Made by a program: the position numbers and the translations under genes. Positions 1 through 6,615 of a stretch of 8,178 nucleotides of DNA are shown here, piece after piece. The notes beneath the pieces were generated by a model, which saw nothing but the letters and a program-made list of their open reading frames with translations, had not been told where the DNA came from and did not search any database. Source of the DNA: an uncultured Lachnospiraceae bacterium. GTDB lineage: Bacteria > Bacillota > Clostridia > Lachnospirales > Lachnospiraceae. Numbering within the stretch: the first letter of the stretch is position 1; every line of letters starts with the position of its first letter. Location of the stretch: assembly GCA_910586315.1 (NCBI GenBank), contig CAJUIP010000076.1, forward strand, positions 1-8,178. Direction: 5' to 3'.

Positions 1-123
1 GAAGCAGAAAGCTGCGTCGAGCGTGCCTATAAGCAGCTATCCGCCGGATTTTTTCCAAAGGGCGAAGCCCGTGAGCGAGAAGGAGCGGAGCGGATTCGAG
101 CGAAATGCAGAAACATGTTTTAA
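1..123 (+). CDS. 3' end of an unrecognised upstream gene (partial)
   Basis: Reading from base 1, the first frame stays open for 40 codons and stops at a TAA (121-123) that sits against the AAGGAGG of the next gene. That close junction is typical of genes in one operon, so this is probably the C-terminus of an upstream protein. The visible tail is rich in Glu, Arg, Lys and Ala (GEAREREGAERIRAK, then CRNMF at the end) and would form a charged helix. No domain or motif can be recognised in 40 residues. Another frame is also open here and runs into the MBL gene, so the choice of frame rests only on the stop/RBS geometry. The stretch could also be non-coding. Confidence 0.4.
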   Translation, partial: EAESCVERAYKQLSAGFFPKGEAREREGAERIRAKCRNMF

Positions 124-128
124 GGAGG
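122..128 (+). promoter_or_regulatory. ribosome binding site of the MBL-fold gene
   Basis: AAGGAGG is a perfect Shine-Dalgarno sequence 5 nt before the ATG at 134. It decides the start. An in-frame ATG at 23 would add 37 residues of charged, unconserved-looking sequence and has no comparable site. Confidence 0.8.
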
Positions 129-133
129 ACATC

Positions 134-844
134 ATGAAAATCGTATACATTCATCACAGCGCCTTTTATGTGGAGACAGAATCTGCCTGCCTTTTATTCG
201 ATTATTTTAAGGGAGCTCTGCCGGAAATCCCGGATAACAAGCCACTTTATATATTTGCCAGCCATCGCCATCCGGACCATTTTGCCCCTGTTATTTTCGA
301 GGTGGCAGCGTCCCATTCTGACACAAAGCTTATTTTATCTTCGGATATCTGGAGGAAACGGGTTCCGGCGGAACAGAAGGAAAATACCGTCTTTTTGGAT
401 CCGGGGAAAACATGGGAGGACGGACAGCTCATGGTGGAAACCTTCAAATCTACCGATGAAGGCGTGGCGTTCTGGTGCTATGTGGATGGATATGAGATTT
501 ATCATGCCGGAGACTTAAACCACTGGTACTGGAATGGGGAAGACGACCAGTGGAATGAAGACATGACGGAAGCGTACCGGAAGGAAATAAAAAAGATGCA
601 TGGGCGGACGGCCGATGTGGCTTTTCTCCCCCTGGATCCGAGGCAGGAGCAGTATTTTTATCTGGGAATTGATGATTTTATGAAAGAAGCGGATGCAAAA
701 AGAATCTTCCCCATGCATTTCTGGGAGAATTATACCATGGGGGCGAGGCTGAAGGAGCTGCCATGCTCCAGGTCTTACAGAGAAAAAATCGTCGAAATCA
801 AATGGGAAGGGGAAACCTTCGAATATCAGAAAGAGAGGGAATAG
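134..844 (+). CDS. MBL-fold metallo-hydrolase, UlaG-like
   Basis: A 236-residue cytoplasmic protein with a metallo-beta-lactamase fold. The N-terminus (MKIVYIHHSAFYVE) is the usual first strand of UlaG-like and related MBL proteins. The metal motif HxHxDH is SHRHPDHF, giving H44, H46, D48 and H49. A second set follows at YHAGDLNHW (H124, D127), and a late histidine lies in FPMHFW (H195). Together these can hold one or two metal ions. No signal peptide or membrane segment is seen. The substrate cannot be told from the sequence; the family includes lactonases, phosphodiesterases and nucleases. A glyoxalase II role is tempting because a glyoxalase-I-like gene starts 2 nt after the stop, but the C-terminal domain of GloB is not evident. 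It is probably co-transcribed with the next three genes. Confidence 0.85.
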   Translation: MKIVYIHHSAFYVETESACLLFDYFKGALPEIPDNKPLYIFASHRHPDHFAPVIFEVAASHSDTKLILSSDIWRKRVPAEQKENTVFLDPGKTWEDGQLMVETFKSTDEGVAFWCYVDGYEIYHAGDLNHWYWNGEDDQWNEDMTEAYRKEIKKMHGRTADVAFLPLDPRQEQYFYLGIDDFMKEADAKRIFPMHFWENYTMGARLKELPCSRSYREKIVEIKWEGETFEYQKERE

Positions 845-846
845 TG

Positions 847-1221
847 ATGAAATTTCAGTTTGCACACAACAATTTTAATGTTATGAACCTGGAAAAGTCC
901 TTAAAATTTTATGAAGAGGCCCTGGGGCTTAAGGAAGTGCGCCGTAAAGAGGCAGAAGACGGAAGCTTTATTATTGTTTATCTTGGGGATGGTGAGACAC
1001 CTCACAAGCTGGAGCTCACGTGGCTTCGCGACTGGGAAAAGGACCACTACGATCTGGGCGACAATGAGTTCCATCTGGCATTTACCGTGGACGATTTCGA
1101 TGCCGCCCATGCAAAGCATAAGGAGATGGGGTGCATCTGCTTTGAAAATGAAAAAATGGGAATCTATTTTATCACGGATCCCGATGATTACTGGCTGGAA
1201 ATTGTTCCGGTAAGAAAATAA
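847..1221 (+). CDS. VOC-family metalloprotein, glyoxalase I-like (lactoylglutathione lyase family)
   Basis: A 124-residue protein with two beta-alpha-beta-beta-beta modules. The first runs from FAHNNFNVMNLEKSLKFYEE to LELTW, the second from EFHLAFTVDDFDAAH to YWLEIVPV. The four metal ligands expected of glyoxalase I are in place: H7, E56 (in LELT), H76 (in FHLAF) and E118 (in WLEIV). Length fits bacterial GloA (about 125-135). The start is chosen for AGAGGGA at 834-840, 6 nt before ATG 847; an upstream in-frame ATG at 763 lies inside the MBL gene. Only 2 nt separate it from the MBL stop, so the two are probably translated together. The likely role is methylglyoxal or related aldehyde detoxification. 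Many Clostridia lack glutathione, so another thiol or a different substrate is possible. Confidence 0.82.
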   Translation: MKFQFAHNNFNVMNLEKSLKFYEEALGLKEVRRKEAEDGSFIIVYLGDGETPHKLELTWLRDWEKDHYDLGDNEFHLAFTVDDFDAAHAKHKEMGCICFENEKMGIYFITDPDDYWLEIVPVRK

Positions 1222-1248
1222 ACGGCCTGAAAGGGGGCAAATCAGAAT

Positions 1249-2481
1249 ATGAAACATCCAGTGGAAGATATCGAGTATGCGGAGTATTTGTTTGACCGGT
1301 TTTACAGTATAGGGAGCACGGAAAACGGCGGCGTTACGAGACTTGGCTACACAGAGGTGGAGGACGAGATGCATAAGGCCTTTGTGGAGCTGGGGGAGGA
1401 AAAAGGGTACAAAAGCTATACCGACGAGGTGGGAAATACCTATCTTTACAACGAAAACTGTAAAGAAGATGAGGACGGGGAGTATTATCTAATCGGTTCT
1501 CATCTTGATTCCGTGGTGGAAGGCGGCCGCTACGACGGTGTCAGCGGAATCATCACAGGCCTTTTGCTGCTGGAATGGGCAAGGCGAGACGGCCTTTCCA
1601 TTCCTGTCCGCGTGGGAGCCATGCGCTGTGAAGAGTCAAGTAATTTCGGCCGCAGCACCATAGGCAGCGGGCTCATAACAAAAGAGGTTTATAAACATGA
1701 TATTGGCGAGGCCATGAACCGGGAGGGCGTGACTCTGCGGGAGGTCTTTAAGGAACGGGGATACAGTCTGGAACCCCGGAGAATTCAGGGTGTGAAGGAA
1801 TATATTGAACTCCACATCGAGCAGGGAAAAGTTCTGGAGGAGTACGAGGACACAGTGGGAATTGTCCAGACCATCGCAGGCCCCCGGAGATTTTTGGTTC
1901 ATATTAAAGGAAATGCAGAGCATTCCGGTGCCACACCCATGGGAATGCGGACGGATGCCCTCTGTGCGGCTGCAGAAATTATTCTGGAGGTGGAAGAAAT
2001 CGGGAAATCCGAGTCCCTGTACCAGTCAGTGGCTACAGTCGGTACCGTCAAGGTAGGCCCCAACGCCCTCAATGTGATTCCCGGAGAGGTCACGTTGGGC
2101 GTGGATATGAGAGGAATTGACTCCAGCAGTCTGGACCGCATGGAAACACGGCTAAAATCTGCCTGCAAAAAGATATGTGAAAAGAGGAAGGTAAAATATT
2201 ATCGGGAAAAGACTTCAGATATTCCACCTATCGGCATGTCCGCGGATCTGCAGCAGAAACTTCTGGCAGCGGCCAAAAAGTTGAGAATCCCTCACCGCTC
2301 CATGATCAGCGGCGCCGGACATGATGCCATGTCTTTTGCCAATATCTGCGAGACGGCCATGGTTTTCATTCCCTGTGCCAAAGGAATCAGCCATAATAAA
2401 AAGGAGTTTGCAACCATTGAGTCCATCTGTGACGGCGCAAAGGTGATTTACGAACACTTCAAGGAGGAAATGGAAGAATGA
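1249..2481 (+). CDS. M20-family amidohydrolase: N-carbamoyl-amino acid / allantoate amidohydrolase type
   Basis: A 410-residue cytoplasmic metallohydrolase of the hydantoinase/carbamoylase branch of peptidase family M20 (relatives: AllC, HyuC, beta-ureidopropionase). Family members cleave an N-carbamoyl or ureido group, releasing CO2 and ammonia. Metal ligands are H85 in GSHLDS, D96 in GGRYDG, the Glu pair at E128-E129, H189 in ELHIEQG and H382 in GISHNKKE. The dimerisation (lid) domain carries GNAEHSGATPMGMR (about 221-234) and VDMRGIDS. H358 sits in GAGHDAMSF. Length is normal (400-420). AAGGGGG lies 11 nt before the ATG, and the gap to the VOC gene is 27 nt. The 3' end overlaps the dihydroorotase gene by ATGA. 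That neighbour suggests N-carbamoyl-L-aspartate as substrate (ureidosuccinase), but motifs alone do not separate this from allantoate, beta-ureidopropionate or other carbamoyl amino acids. Confidence 0.85.
   Translation: MKHPVEDIEYAEYLFDRFYSIGSTENGGVTRLGYTEVEDEMHKAFVELGEEKGYKSYTDEVGNTYLYNENCKEDEDGEYYLIGSHLDSVVEGGRYDGVSGIITGLLLLEWARRDGLSIPVRVGAMRCEESSNFGRSTIGSGLITKEVYKHDIGEAMNREGVTLREVFKERGYSLEPRRIQGVKEYIELHIEQGKVLEEYEDTVGIVQTIAGPRRFLVHIKGNAEHSGATPMGMRTDALCAAAEIILEVEEIGKSESLYQSVATVGTVKVGPNALNVIPGEVTLGVDMRGIDSSSLDRMETRLKSACKKICEKRKVKYYREKTSDIPPIGMSADLQQKLLAAAKKLRIPHRSMISGAGHDAMSFANICETAMVFIPCAKGISHNKKEFATIESICDGAKVIYEHFKEEMEE
2461..2467 (+). promoter_or_regulatory. ribosome binding site of dihydroorotase, inside the M20 gene
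   Basis: AAGGAGG lies in the last codons of the M20 gene, 10 nt before ATG 2478. With the ATGA stop/start overlap this predicts translational coupling and near-equal output of the two enzymes. Confidence 0.75.
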
Positions 2482-3761
2482 TTTTAATAAAAGACGGACG
2501 AATTGTGGATCCCAAACGAGGTGTGGATGATGTTCTGGACATTGTCATTGCCGATGGAAAGATTAAAAAAATCGGCAAGTATCAGAGAAGCGACGAGTAT
2601 GGGAGGATCATCGAGGCCAGGGGATTTGTAGTTGGCCCGGGGTTGATTGATGTTCATGTACATTTCCGCGATCCGGGACTTACATATAAGGAAGATATTC
2701 AGACAGGAGCCGCCGCCGCGAAAAAAGGCGGATTTACCACAGTCGTGACCATGGCCAATACAAAACCTCCGGTGGACAGCGTGGAGACGGTGAAATATGT
2801 TCTGGAAGAGGGGAAGAAAACGGGAATCCATGTACTTCCGGCCGCCTGTATTTCCGTGGGGATGAAGGGCCAGGAGCTGACAGATATGGAGGCGCTTCTG
2901 GCAGCGGGCGCCGTGGGTTTTACGGATGACGGAATCCCGTTGATGGATCAGAAACTGGTTTGGCAGGCCATGTTAAAGGCAAAGGAGCTGAATGTTCCTT
3001 TGAGCTTTCATGAGGAGGACCCGGCTTTTATCACAGAAAATGGAATCAACGCGGGAGAATCCGCAAAGAAGCTGGGGATTACAGGCTCTCCGGCGCTGGC
3101 TGAGGACGCTCTGGTGGCCCGCGACTGTATGCTGGCATTACATACAGGCGCTTCGATAAATATTCAGCATATCAGTTCCGCAAACTCCGTAAAGATGGTA
3201 AAGCTTGCCAAGGAGCTGGGAGCCAATGTGACGGCGGAAGTAACCCCTCACCACTTCTCCCTGGATGAAAGCGCCGTTCTGGAACATGGCGCTATGGCGA
3301 AGATGAATCCGCCGTTACGTACCGTCCAGGACAGATACGAAATTATTGAAGGAATTAAGGACGGTTCCATCGACATGATCGCCACAGATCATGCGCCTCA
3401 CAGTGCGGAGGAAAAGGTTGTGGAACCCATGTGGAAAGCCCCCAGCGGCATCATCGGCCTGGAGACTGCCCTTGCTCTGGCCGTAACAAAGCTGGTGCGG
3501 AAAGGGCACCTTACCATGGTTCAGTTAATGGAGAAAATGAGCCTGAATCCTGCAAAGCTGTACCATTTCGATAAGGGCTGCATTGAGGAAGGGGCAGACG
3601 CGGATTTGGTGATCTTTGATGAGAATGAGAGTTGGGTTGTGACCGAAGAGGAAATTGCATCAAAAGCACATAATACTCCGTTTATTGGAACAAAACTGTA
3701 TGGACGTGTAAAATATACGATCTGCGGAGGAGAAATCGTATACGAGGATCAACAGCAATAA
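2478..3761 (+). CDS. pyrC: dihydroorotase, class I (cyclic amidohydrolase)
   Basis: A 427-residue amidohydrolase-superfamily enzyme, the normal length for class I dihydroorotase. It interconverts N-carbamoyl-L-aspartate and L-dihydroorotate. A small N-terminal beta domain (1-55) is followed by the TIM barrel. Metal ligands are H60 and H62 in DVHVHFRDPG, D151 in FTDDGIPL (class I uses Asp rather than carboxylated Lys), H178 in SFHEED, H231 in IQHISS and D304 in IATDHAPH. Substrate contacts are R64, N94 in MANTKP and the NPPLR segment at 277-281; H308 also lies in TDHAPH. The C-terminal beta domain ends at about GGEIVYED. The motifs favour dihydroorotase over allantoinase or hydantoinase. No pyrB, pyrK, pyrD or pyrE is visible nearby. 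Coupling to an N-carbamoyl hydrolase suggests it may act in the hydrolytic (degradative) direction. Confidence 0.87.
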   Translation: MILIKDGRIVDPKRGVDDVLDIVIADGKIKKIGKYQRSDEYGRIIEARGFVVGPGLIDVHVHFRDPGLTYKEDIQTGAAAAKKGGFTTVVTMANTKPPVDSVETVKYVLEEGKKTGIHVLPAACISVGMKGQELTDMEALLAAGAVGFTDDGIPLMDQKLVWQAMLKAKELNVPLSFHEEDPAFITENGINAGESAKKLGITGSPALAEDALVARDCMLALHTGASINIQHISSANSVKMVKLAKELGANVTAEVTPHHFSLDESAVLEHGAMAKMNPPLRTVQDRYEIIEGIKDGSIDMIATDHAPHSAEEKVVEPMWKAPSGIIGLETALALAVTKLVRKGHLTMVQLMEKMSLNPAKLYHFDKGCIEEGADADLVIFDENESWVVTEEEIASKAHNTPFIGTKLYGRVKYTICGGEIVYEDQQQ

Positions 3762-3869
3762 GATGCCCACGGTCACTACGTTTTCTTACGGTCCGTGCGT
3801 TGAATACGCGGGCCTGTCTATACTGTTACTGGTTGCTGCATAGAAAGCGTGAAAGATTTAACCAGCCTA

Positions 3870-3898
3870 TTGACAAATAAAAGAAAACTATATATAAT
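3870..3898 (+). promoter_or_regulatory. sigma-A promoter of the CdaR/PucR-like gene
   Basis: TTGACA (3870-3875) and TATAAT (3893-3898) are both perfect consensus boxes with the ideal 17-nt spacer. Transcription would start near 3905, giving a leader of about 38 nt. A promoter this strong for a regulator suggests it is either abundant or held down by a repressor. Confidence 0.85.
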
Positions 3899-3912
3899 AA
3901 GGCTTTCTTATT
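3896..3912 (+). repeat. inverted repeat over the -10 box and start site
   Basis: AATAAG (3896-3901) and CTTATT (3907-3912) are perfect 6-bp arms around a 5-nt centre. They cover the end of the -10 box and the predicted start of transcription, where a repressor site would block initiation. A 6-bp A/T-rich repeat can arise by chance, so this is only a candidate operator. Confidence 0.35.
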
Positions 3913-3942
3913 GTAGGAATCGTTTTGAGGGGTGAATATTTT

Positions 3943-4767
3943 ATGAATAAAAACACAACGGATATCACATTATCGGCTTATTTTAACGACATTGTAATCG
4001 GCTATTATGAGGATGAGGAGCTGGTGAAGCAGTTTGGAAGACAGCTTGGATTTGACGTGGATATGGATATGTTCATGGCGGTTTCCCTCCAGTACCCGTC
4101 TGATATGAATGTAAAGGCAGAGGACAGGGAAAAACTGACGAAGGCGGCCGAAGCTGTAATCGGACTTTCTGAAATCAACAGAAGAGTTGGCGGTAAACAG
4201 ATTATTACCTGTGATTCCGGTGTATGCGTTATTCTGGTTACCCACGATAAGGTGGAAATGCGGGAGATCCTGGCCCATGTGAAAGAAACCGCGCTTCAGG
4301 AAGTGGAAAAGATTCATGCGGACAGAAAAATTCGTGTCGGTATCGGTACCATTGAAGGCGGAATCAAGGGAATCAAGCACACCTACAACAATGCTCAGGA
4401 TGCAGTAAAGGCCGGAGAAATTTTCAAGAAAGACCGCGTGATTCTAGAATACATGGGGATGGAGATTTACAGCAGCATCAATCAGATGGTCGTGAATTTC
4501 GGAGACCGCCTGACCAGAACTGTTTTAAGACAGCTTGGCGAGACGGAAAAACGTGTTCTCTCGAAATATTATAAATGTAAAGAGGACATTGCCCTTACCG
4601 CAGAAAAGCTCGGAATGACCGAAGATGAGGTGAAAAACAGCCTGACTCAGGTTAAGATCAACACAGGTCTGGACGTGAATGATACGGAAGACAATTTCAA
4701 GCTTCATTTTATTACAATCGCAAAGAAAGTTTTGGAGAACGACGAGAGGATCAGGAAGAACCGTTAA
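3943..4767 (+). CDS. CdaR/PucR-like transcriptional regulator with an atypical C-terminal helix-turn-helix
   Basis: A 274-residue soluble protein. The middle (about 131-175; RVGIGT, then GIKGIKHTYNNAQDAVKAG) matches the GGDEF-like domain of CdaR-type regulators, which usually keeps a run of the form SYxxAxxAL. The C-terminal 60 residues have the PucR/CdaR DNA-binding layout: ALTAEKLGMTEDEVKNSL, a TQVKINTGLDVND turn and DTEDNFKLHF. Relatives usually have HRNTLxYRLxRI in the recognition helix, while here it reads TEDEVKNSLTQVKI. DNA binding may therefore be altered or lost. The N-terminal 130 residues are not recognised. Start choice: GAGGGG (3927-3932) lies 10 nt before ATG 3943; an in-frame TTG at 3925 is less likely. 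The gene is monocistronic between its own promoter and terminator. Its target is unknown; malQ and the upstream amidohydrolase operon are candidates by proximity. Confidence 0.7.
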   Translation: MNKNTTDITLSAYFNDIVIGYYEDEELVKQFGRQLGFDVDMDMFMAVSLQYPSDMNVKAEDREKLTKAAEAVIGLSEINRRVGGKQIITCDSGVCVILVTHDKVEMREILAHVKETALQEVEKIHADRKIRVGIGTIEGGIKGIKHTYNNAQDAVKAGEIFKKDRVILEYMGMEIYSSINQMVVNFGDRLTRTVLRQLGETEKRVLSKYYKCKEDIALTAEKLGMTEDEVKNSLTQVKINTGLDVNDTEDNFKLHFITIAKKVLENDERIRKNR

Positions 4768-4779
4768 AAACGTATCCCG

Positions 4780-4807
4780 GTGCCGCAGAGAAATCTGCGG
4801 CACTTTT
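4780..4807 (+). terminator. intrinsic terminator after the CdaR/PucR-like gene
   Basis: A perfect 10-bp GC-rich stem (GTGCCGCAGA with TCTGCGGCAC) closes on a GAAA tetraloop and is followed by TTTT. It begins 12 nt after the stop codon at 4765-4767. Confidence 0.93.
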
Positions 4808-4832
4808 CAAATGGAGTCTTTTATGGTATGAT
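4804..4832 (+). promoter_or_regulatory. malQ: candidate sigma-A promoter of malQ (extended -10)
   Basis: TATGAT (4827-4832) is preceded by TGG, which makes an extended -10. TTTTCA (4804-4809) lies 17 nt upstream as a weak -35 that overlaps the T tract of the preceding terminator. The predicted start near 4839 gives a leader of about 63 nt. The good -10 with a poor -35 would suit an activated or moderate promoter. Confidence 0.6.
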
Positions 4833-4845
4833 AAAGAAAAATCTA

Positions 4846-4874
4846 CGTAACTGTGAGTGTACGGGACAGTTACG
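4846..4874 (+). repeat. 9-bp inverted repeat in the malQ leader
   Basis: CGTAACTGT (4846-4854) and ACAGTTACG (4866-4874) are exact inverted repeats around 11 nt. No T tract follows, so it is not a terminator. It lies just downstream of the predicted start of transcription and 27 nt before the malQ ATG. It could be a roadblock operator or an mRNA hairpin near the ribosome binding site. Confidence 0.6.
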
Positions 4875-4901
4875 AATTTGCATACGAAAGGACTGGATAG
4901 T

Positions 4902-6401
4902 ATGAAAACCATGTTAGAACGCGGTGCCGGAATTTTGATGCCGGTTTCCAGCCTGCCGTCTCCTTACGGTATCGGTACTTTTGGGAAAGCAGCTTATGAT
5001 TTTGTGGATTTTTTAAAACAGGCCCGCCAGAAATACTGGCAGGTGCTTCCGGTTGGCCCCACCAGCCAGGGGGACAGCCCGTATCAGTCTTTTTCCGCCT
5101 TTGCAGGGAATCCATACTTTATTGATCTGGATACTCTTGTGGGGGAAGAGCTTTTAACCCGGGAGGAGATTAACGCCTGTTACTGGGGAGAAGACGAGAC
5201 ACAGGTTGCCTATGATGCGGTGTTCTGGTATCGTTTCCCGCTCTTAAAAAAGGCATATGCCCGCAGTGAATTTAAAGAGGAAGAGGGATACGAAAAGTTC
5301 TGCATGGAGAGCTGGTACTGGCTCAATGACTATGCCTTTTATATGGCCTTAAAAATCCATTTTGACAACAAGGAGTGGCTGACATGGCCGGAGGACATCC
5401 GCTTCAGAAAAAAAGAGGCAATGGAAAAATATAAGGAGGAGCTAAAAGACGAAATTGAATTCTGGAAATTCCTCCAGTATAAATTTTTCCAGCAGTGGAA
5501 GAGGCTGCGGGCTTATGCCAATGAACAGGGAATTTCCATTATCGGAGATATTCCCATTTATGTGGCGCTGGACAGTTCGGATGTGTGGACGCATCCGGAG
5601 CTGTTTCTCCTTGATGAGGAAAATCTGACGCCCATTAAAGTGGCTGGTGTGCCGCCGGATGCCTTCAGCGAGACCGGACAGCTTTGGGGGAACCCCTTAT
5701 ACCGTTGGGATATGCAGGAAAAGACGGATTTTGCCTGGTGGAAGGAACGTATGAAGGCCTCCGCGAGACTTTATGATGTGGTCCGCATTGACCATTTCAT
5801 CGGCGTGGTTCAGTATTATACGATTCCGGCCGGAGCCGAGGACGGAAAAATCGGCGAGTGGATGAAGGGACCGGGAAAGAAGCTTACGGATGCGATTGAT
5901 ATGGTCATTGGCGGTACAAAGATTATTGCCGAGGATTTGGGAATCTCTGTTCCGGAGGTGAAAAAGCTCCTGGAGGACACAGGATATCCGGGAATGAAAA
6001 TTATTGAATTTGCCTTCAGCGGCGATCGCTTTAACGAGCATCTTCCCCATATGTATTCTCCTAATACCGTGGTTTATGGCGGAACCCATGATAACGAGAC
6101 ACTGGTGGGGTATTTCAAACCGGAGGCCCGTCAGTGGTGGGAGCTGCAGTATATTGCCGATTATCTGGGAGTTGCCCATCAGCATGAAGTCGTGGACCGT
6201 GTCATGTTTACTTCCTATGCTTCGGTGGCCAGTGTGGTGATTTTCCAGGCCCAGGATATTTTAAAGCTGGATAACTGGGCCAGAATGAACACGCCGGGAA
6301 CCGTCGGGAAAAACTGGCGCTGGAGAATGAGGTCCGGTGAGCTGAACAGAGGCCATGCAGAACGTCTGGCGTGGCTGGTTGATATTTTTGGAAGATTTTA
6401 G
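4902..6401 (+). CDS. malQ: 4-alpha-glucanotransferase (amylomaltase), GH77
   Basis: A 499-residue cytoplasmic enzyme, the length of bacterial type I amylomaltases. It moves 1,4-alpha-glucan segments between maltooligosaccharides in maltose/starch use or glycogen turnover. The N-terminus has the family signature GILMPVSSLPSPYGIGTFG, then WQVLPVGPT and SPYQSFSAFAGNPYFIDL. Catalytic residues are in place: nucleophile D297 in VVRIDHF, acid/base E344 in IIAEDLG, and stabilising D397 in GTHDNET. PIYVALDSSDVWTHPELF is also typical. The C-terminus (MNTPGTVGKNWRWRM) is complete. Start choice: AAAGGA (4887-4892) lies 9 nt before ATG 4902. An in-frame GTG at 4857 falls inside the leader inverted repeat, and an ATG at 4911 is a minor alternative. 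It stands alone here, without a glycogen phosphorylase or maltose transporter in view. Confidence 0.95.
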   Translation: MKTMLERGAGILMPVSSLPSPYGIGTFGKAAYDFVDFLKQARQKYWQVLPVGPTSQGDSPYQSFSAFAGNPYFIDLDTLVGEELLTREEINACYWGEDETQVAYDAVFWYRFPLLKKAYARSEFKEEEGYEKFCMESWYWLNDYAFYMALKIHFDNKEWLTWPEDIRFRKKEAMEKYKEELKDEIEFWKFLQYKFFQQWKRLRAYANEQGISIIGDIPIYVALDSSDVWTHPELFLLDEENLTPIKVAGVPPDAFSETGQLWGNPLYRWDMQEKTDFAWWKERMKASARLYDVVRIDHFIGVVQYYTIPAGAEDGKIGEWMKGPGKKLTDAIDMVIGGTKIIAEDLGISVPEVKKLLEDTGYPGMKIIEFAFSGDRFNEHLPHMYSPNTVVYGGTHDNETLVGYFKPEARQWWELQYIADYLGVAHQHEVVDRVMFTSYASVASVVIFQAQDILKLDNWARMNTPGTVGKNWRWRMRSGELNRGHAERLAWLVDIFGRF

Positions 6402-6413
6402 AAAAAATTACGA

Positions 6414-6442
6414 TTGACATGCAGAGAAAAGTGTGCTATTGT
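6414..6442 (+). promoter_or_regulatory. csp: sigma-A promoter of the cold-shock gene
   Basis: TTGACA (6414-6419) is a perfect -35. Seventeen nt later comes TATTGT (6437-6442), preceded by TGC as an extended -10. It begins only 13 nt after the malQ stop. The predicted start near 6449 gives a leader of about 165 nt, in keeping with the long leaders known for cspA-type genes. Confidence 0.75.
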
Positions 6443-6466
6443 TAAATTAATTCCGATGCACTATTG

Positions 6467-6528
6467 AACTCACATGCAATTTTGTAAGTCATTTGCACGC
6501 TAAAATGAATTACAAATTCATGTGAGTT
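6467..6528 (+). promoter_or_regulatory. long hairpin in the csp leader (candidate RNA thermosensor or attenuator)
   Basis: The arms 6467-6487 and 6510-6528 pair over 19 bp, including 10 unbroken pairs AACTCACATG/CATGTGAGTT, with single-base bulges at C6477 and T6483. After a G/A mismatch the stem continues for 6 bp (TCATTT 6489-6494 with AAATGA 6503-6508) to an 8-nt loop. That is 25 bp in 62 nt. TTCTT follows directly, so a weak terminator role is possible. The ribosome binding site lies 75 nt downstream, outside the hairpin. The structure is read by eye; its function is inferred from the gene family. Confidence 0.7.
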
Positions 6529-6615
6529 TTCTTAATAAAGGACCGACAGAGATGTAGGGGGATTTATTGAAGGGCGGCAATACGGAACAAAATATTTTAT
6601 TATGGAGGTACCAAA

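Noticed and set aside
23..133. N-terminal extension of the MBL gene starting at ATG 23
   Set aside because: It lacks a good ribosome binding site, while ATG 134 has a perfect AAGGAGG and begins with the expected first beta-strand of the fold.
901..1374. Long minus-strand open frames opposite the MBL, VOC, M20, malQ and ABC-F genes
   Set aside because: They lie opposite genes with clear catalytic motifs, show no recognisable domains and are explained as antisense shadows. The same holds for minus-strand frames at 515-865, 3970-4380, 5697-6185 and 7493-7918.
3768..3797. Weak inverted repeat CACGG/CCGTG after the dihydroorotase gene, considered as its terminator
   Set aside because: Only 5 bp with a 20-nt loop and no T tract after it. 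I see no convincing terminator for this operon before the next promoter.
4857..4901. GTG start for malQ at 4857
   Set aside because: It would place the start inside the leader inverted repeat and add 15 residues before the family's normal N-terminus. ATG 4902 has AAAGGA 9 nt upstream.
6432..6466. Near-direct repeat TGTGCTATTG / TGCACTATTG across the csp -10 region
   Set aside because: Two 10-mers with 8 matches in an A/T-rich promoter are too weak to call a repeat or operator.
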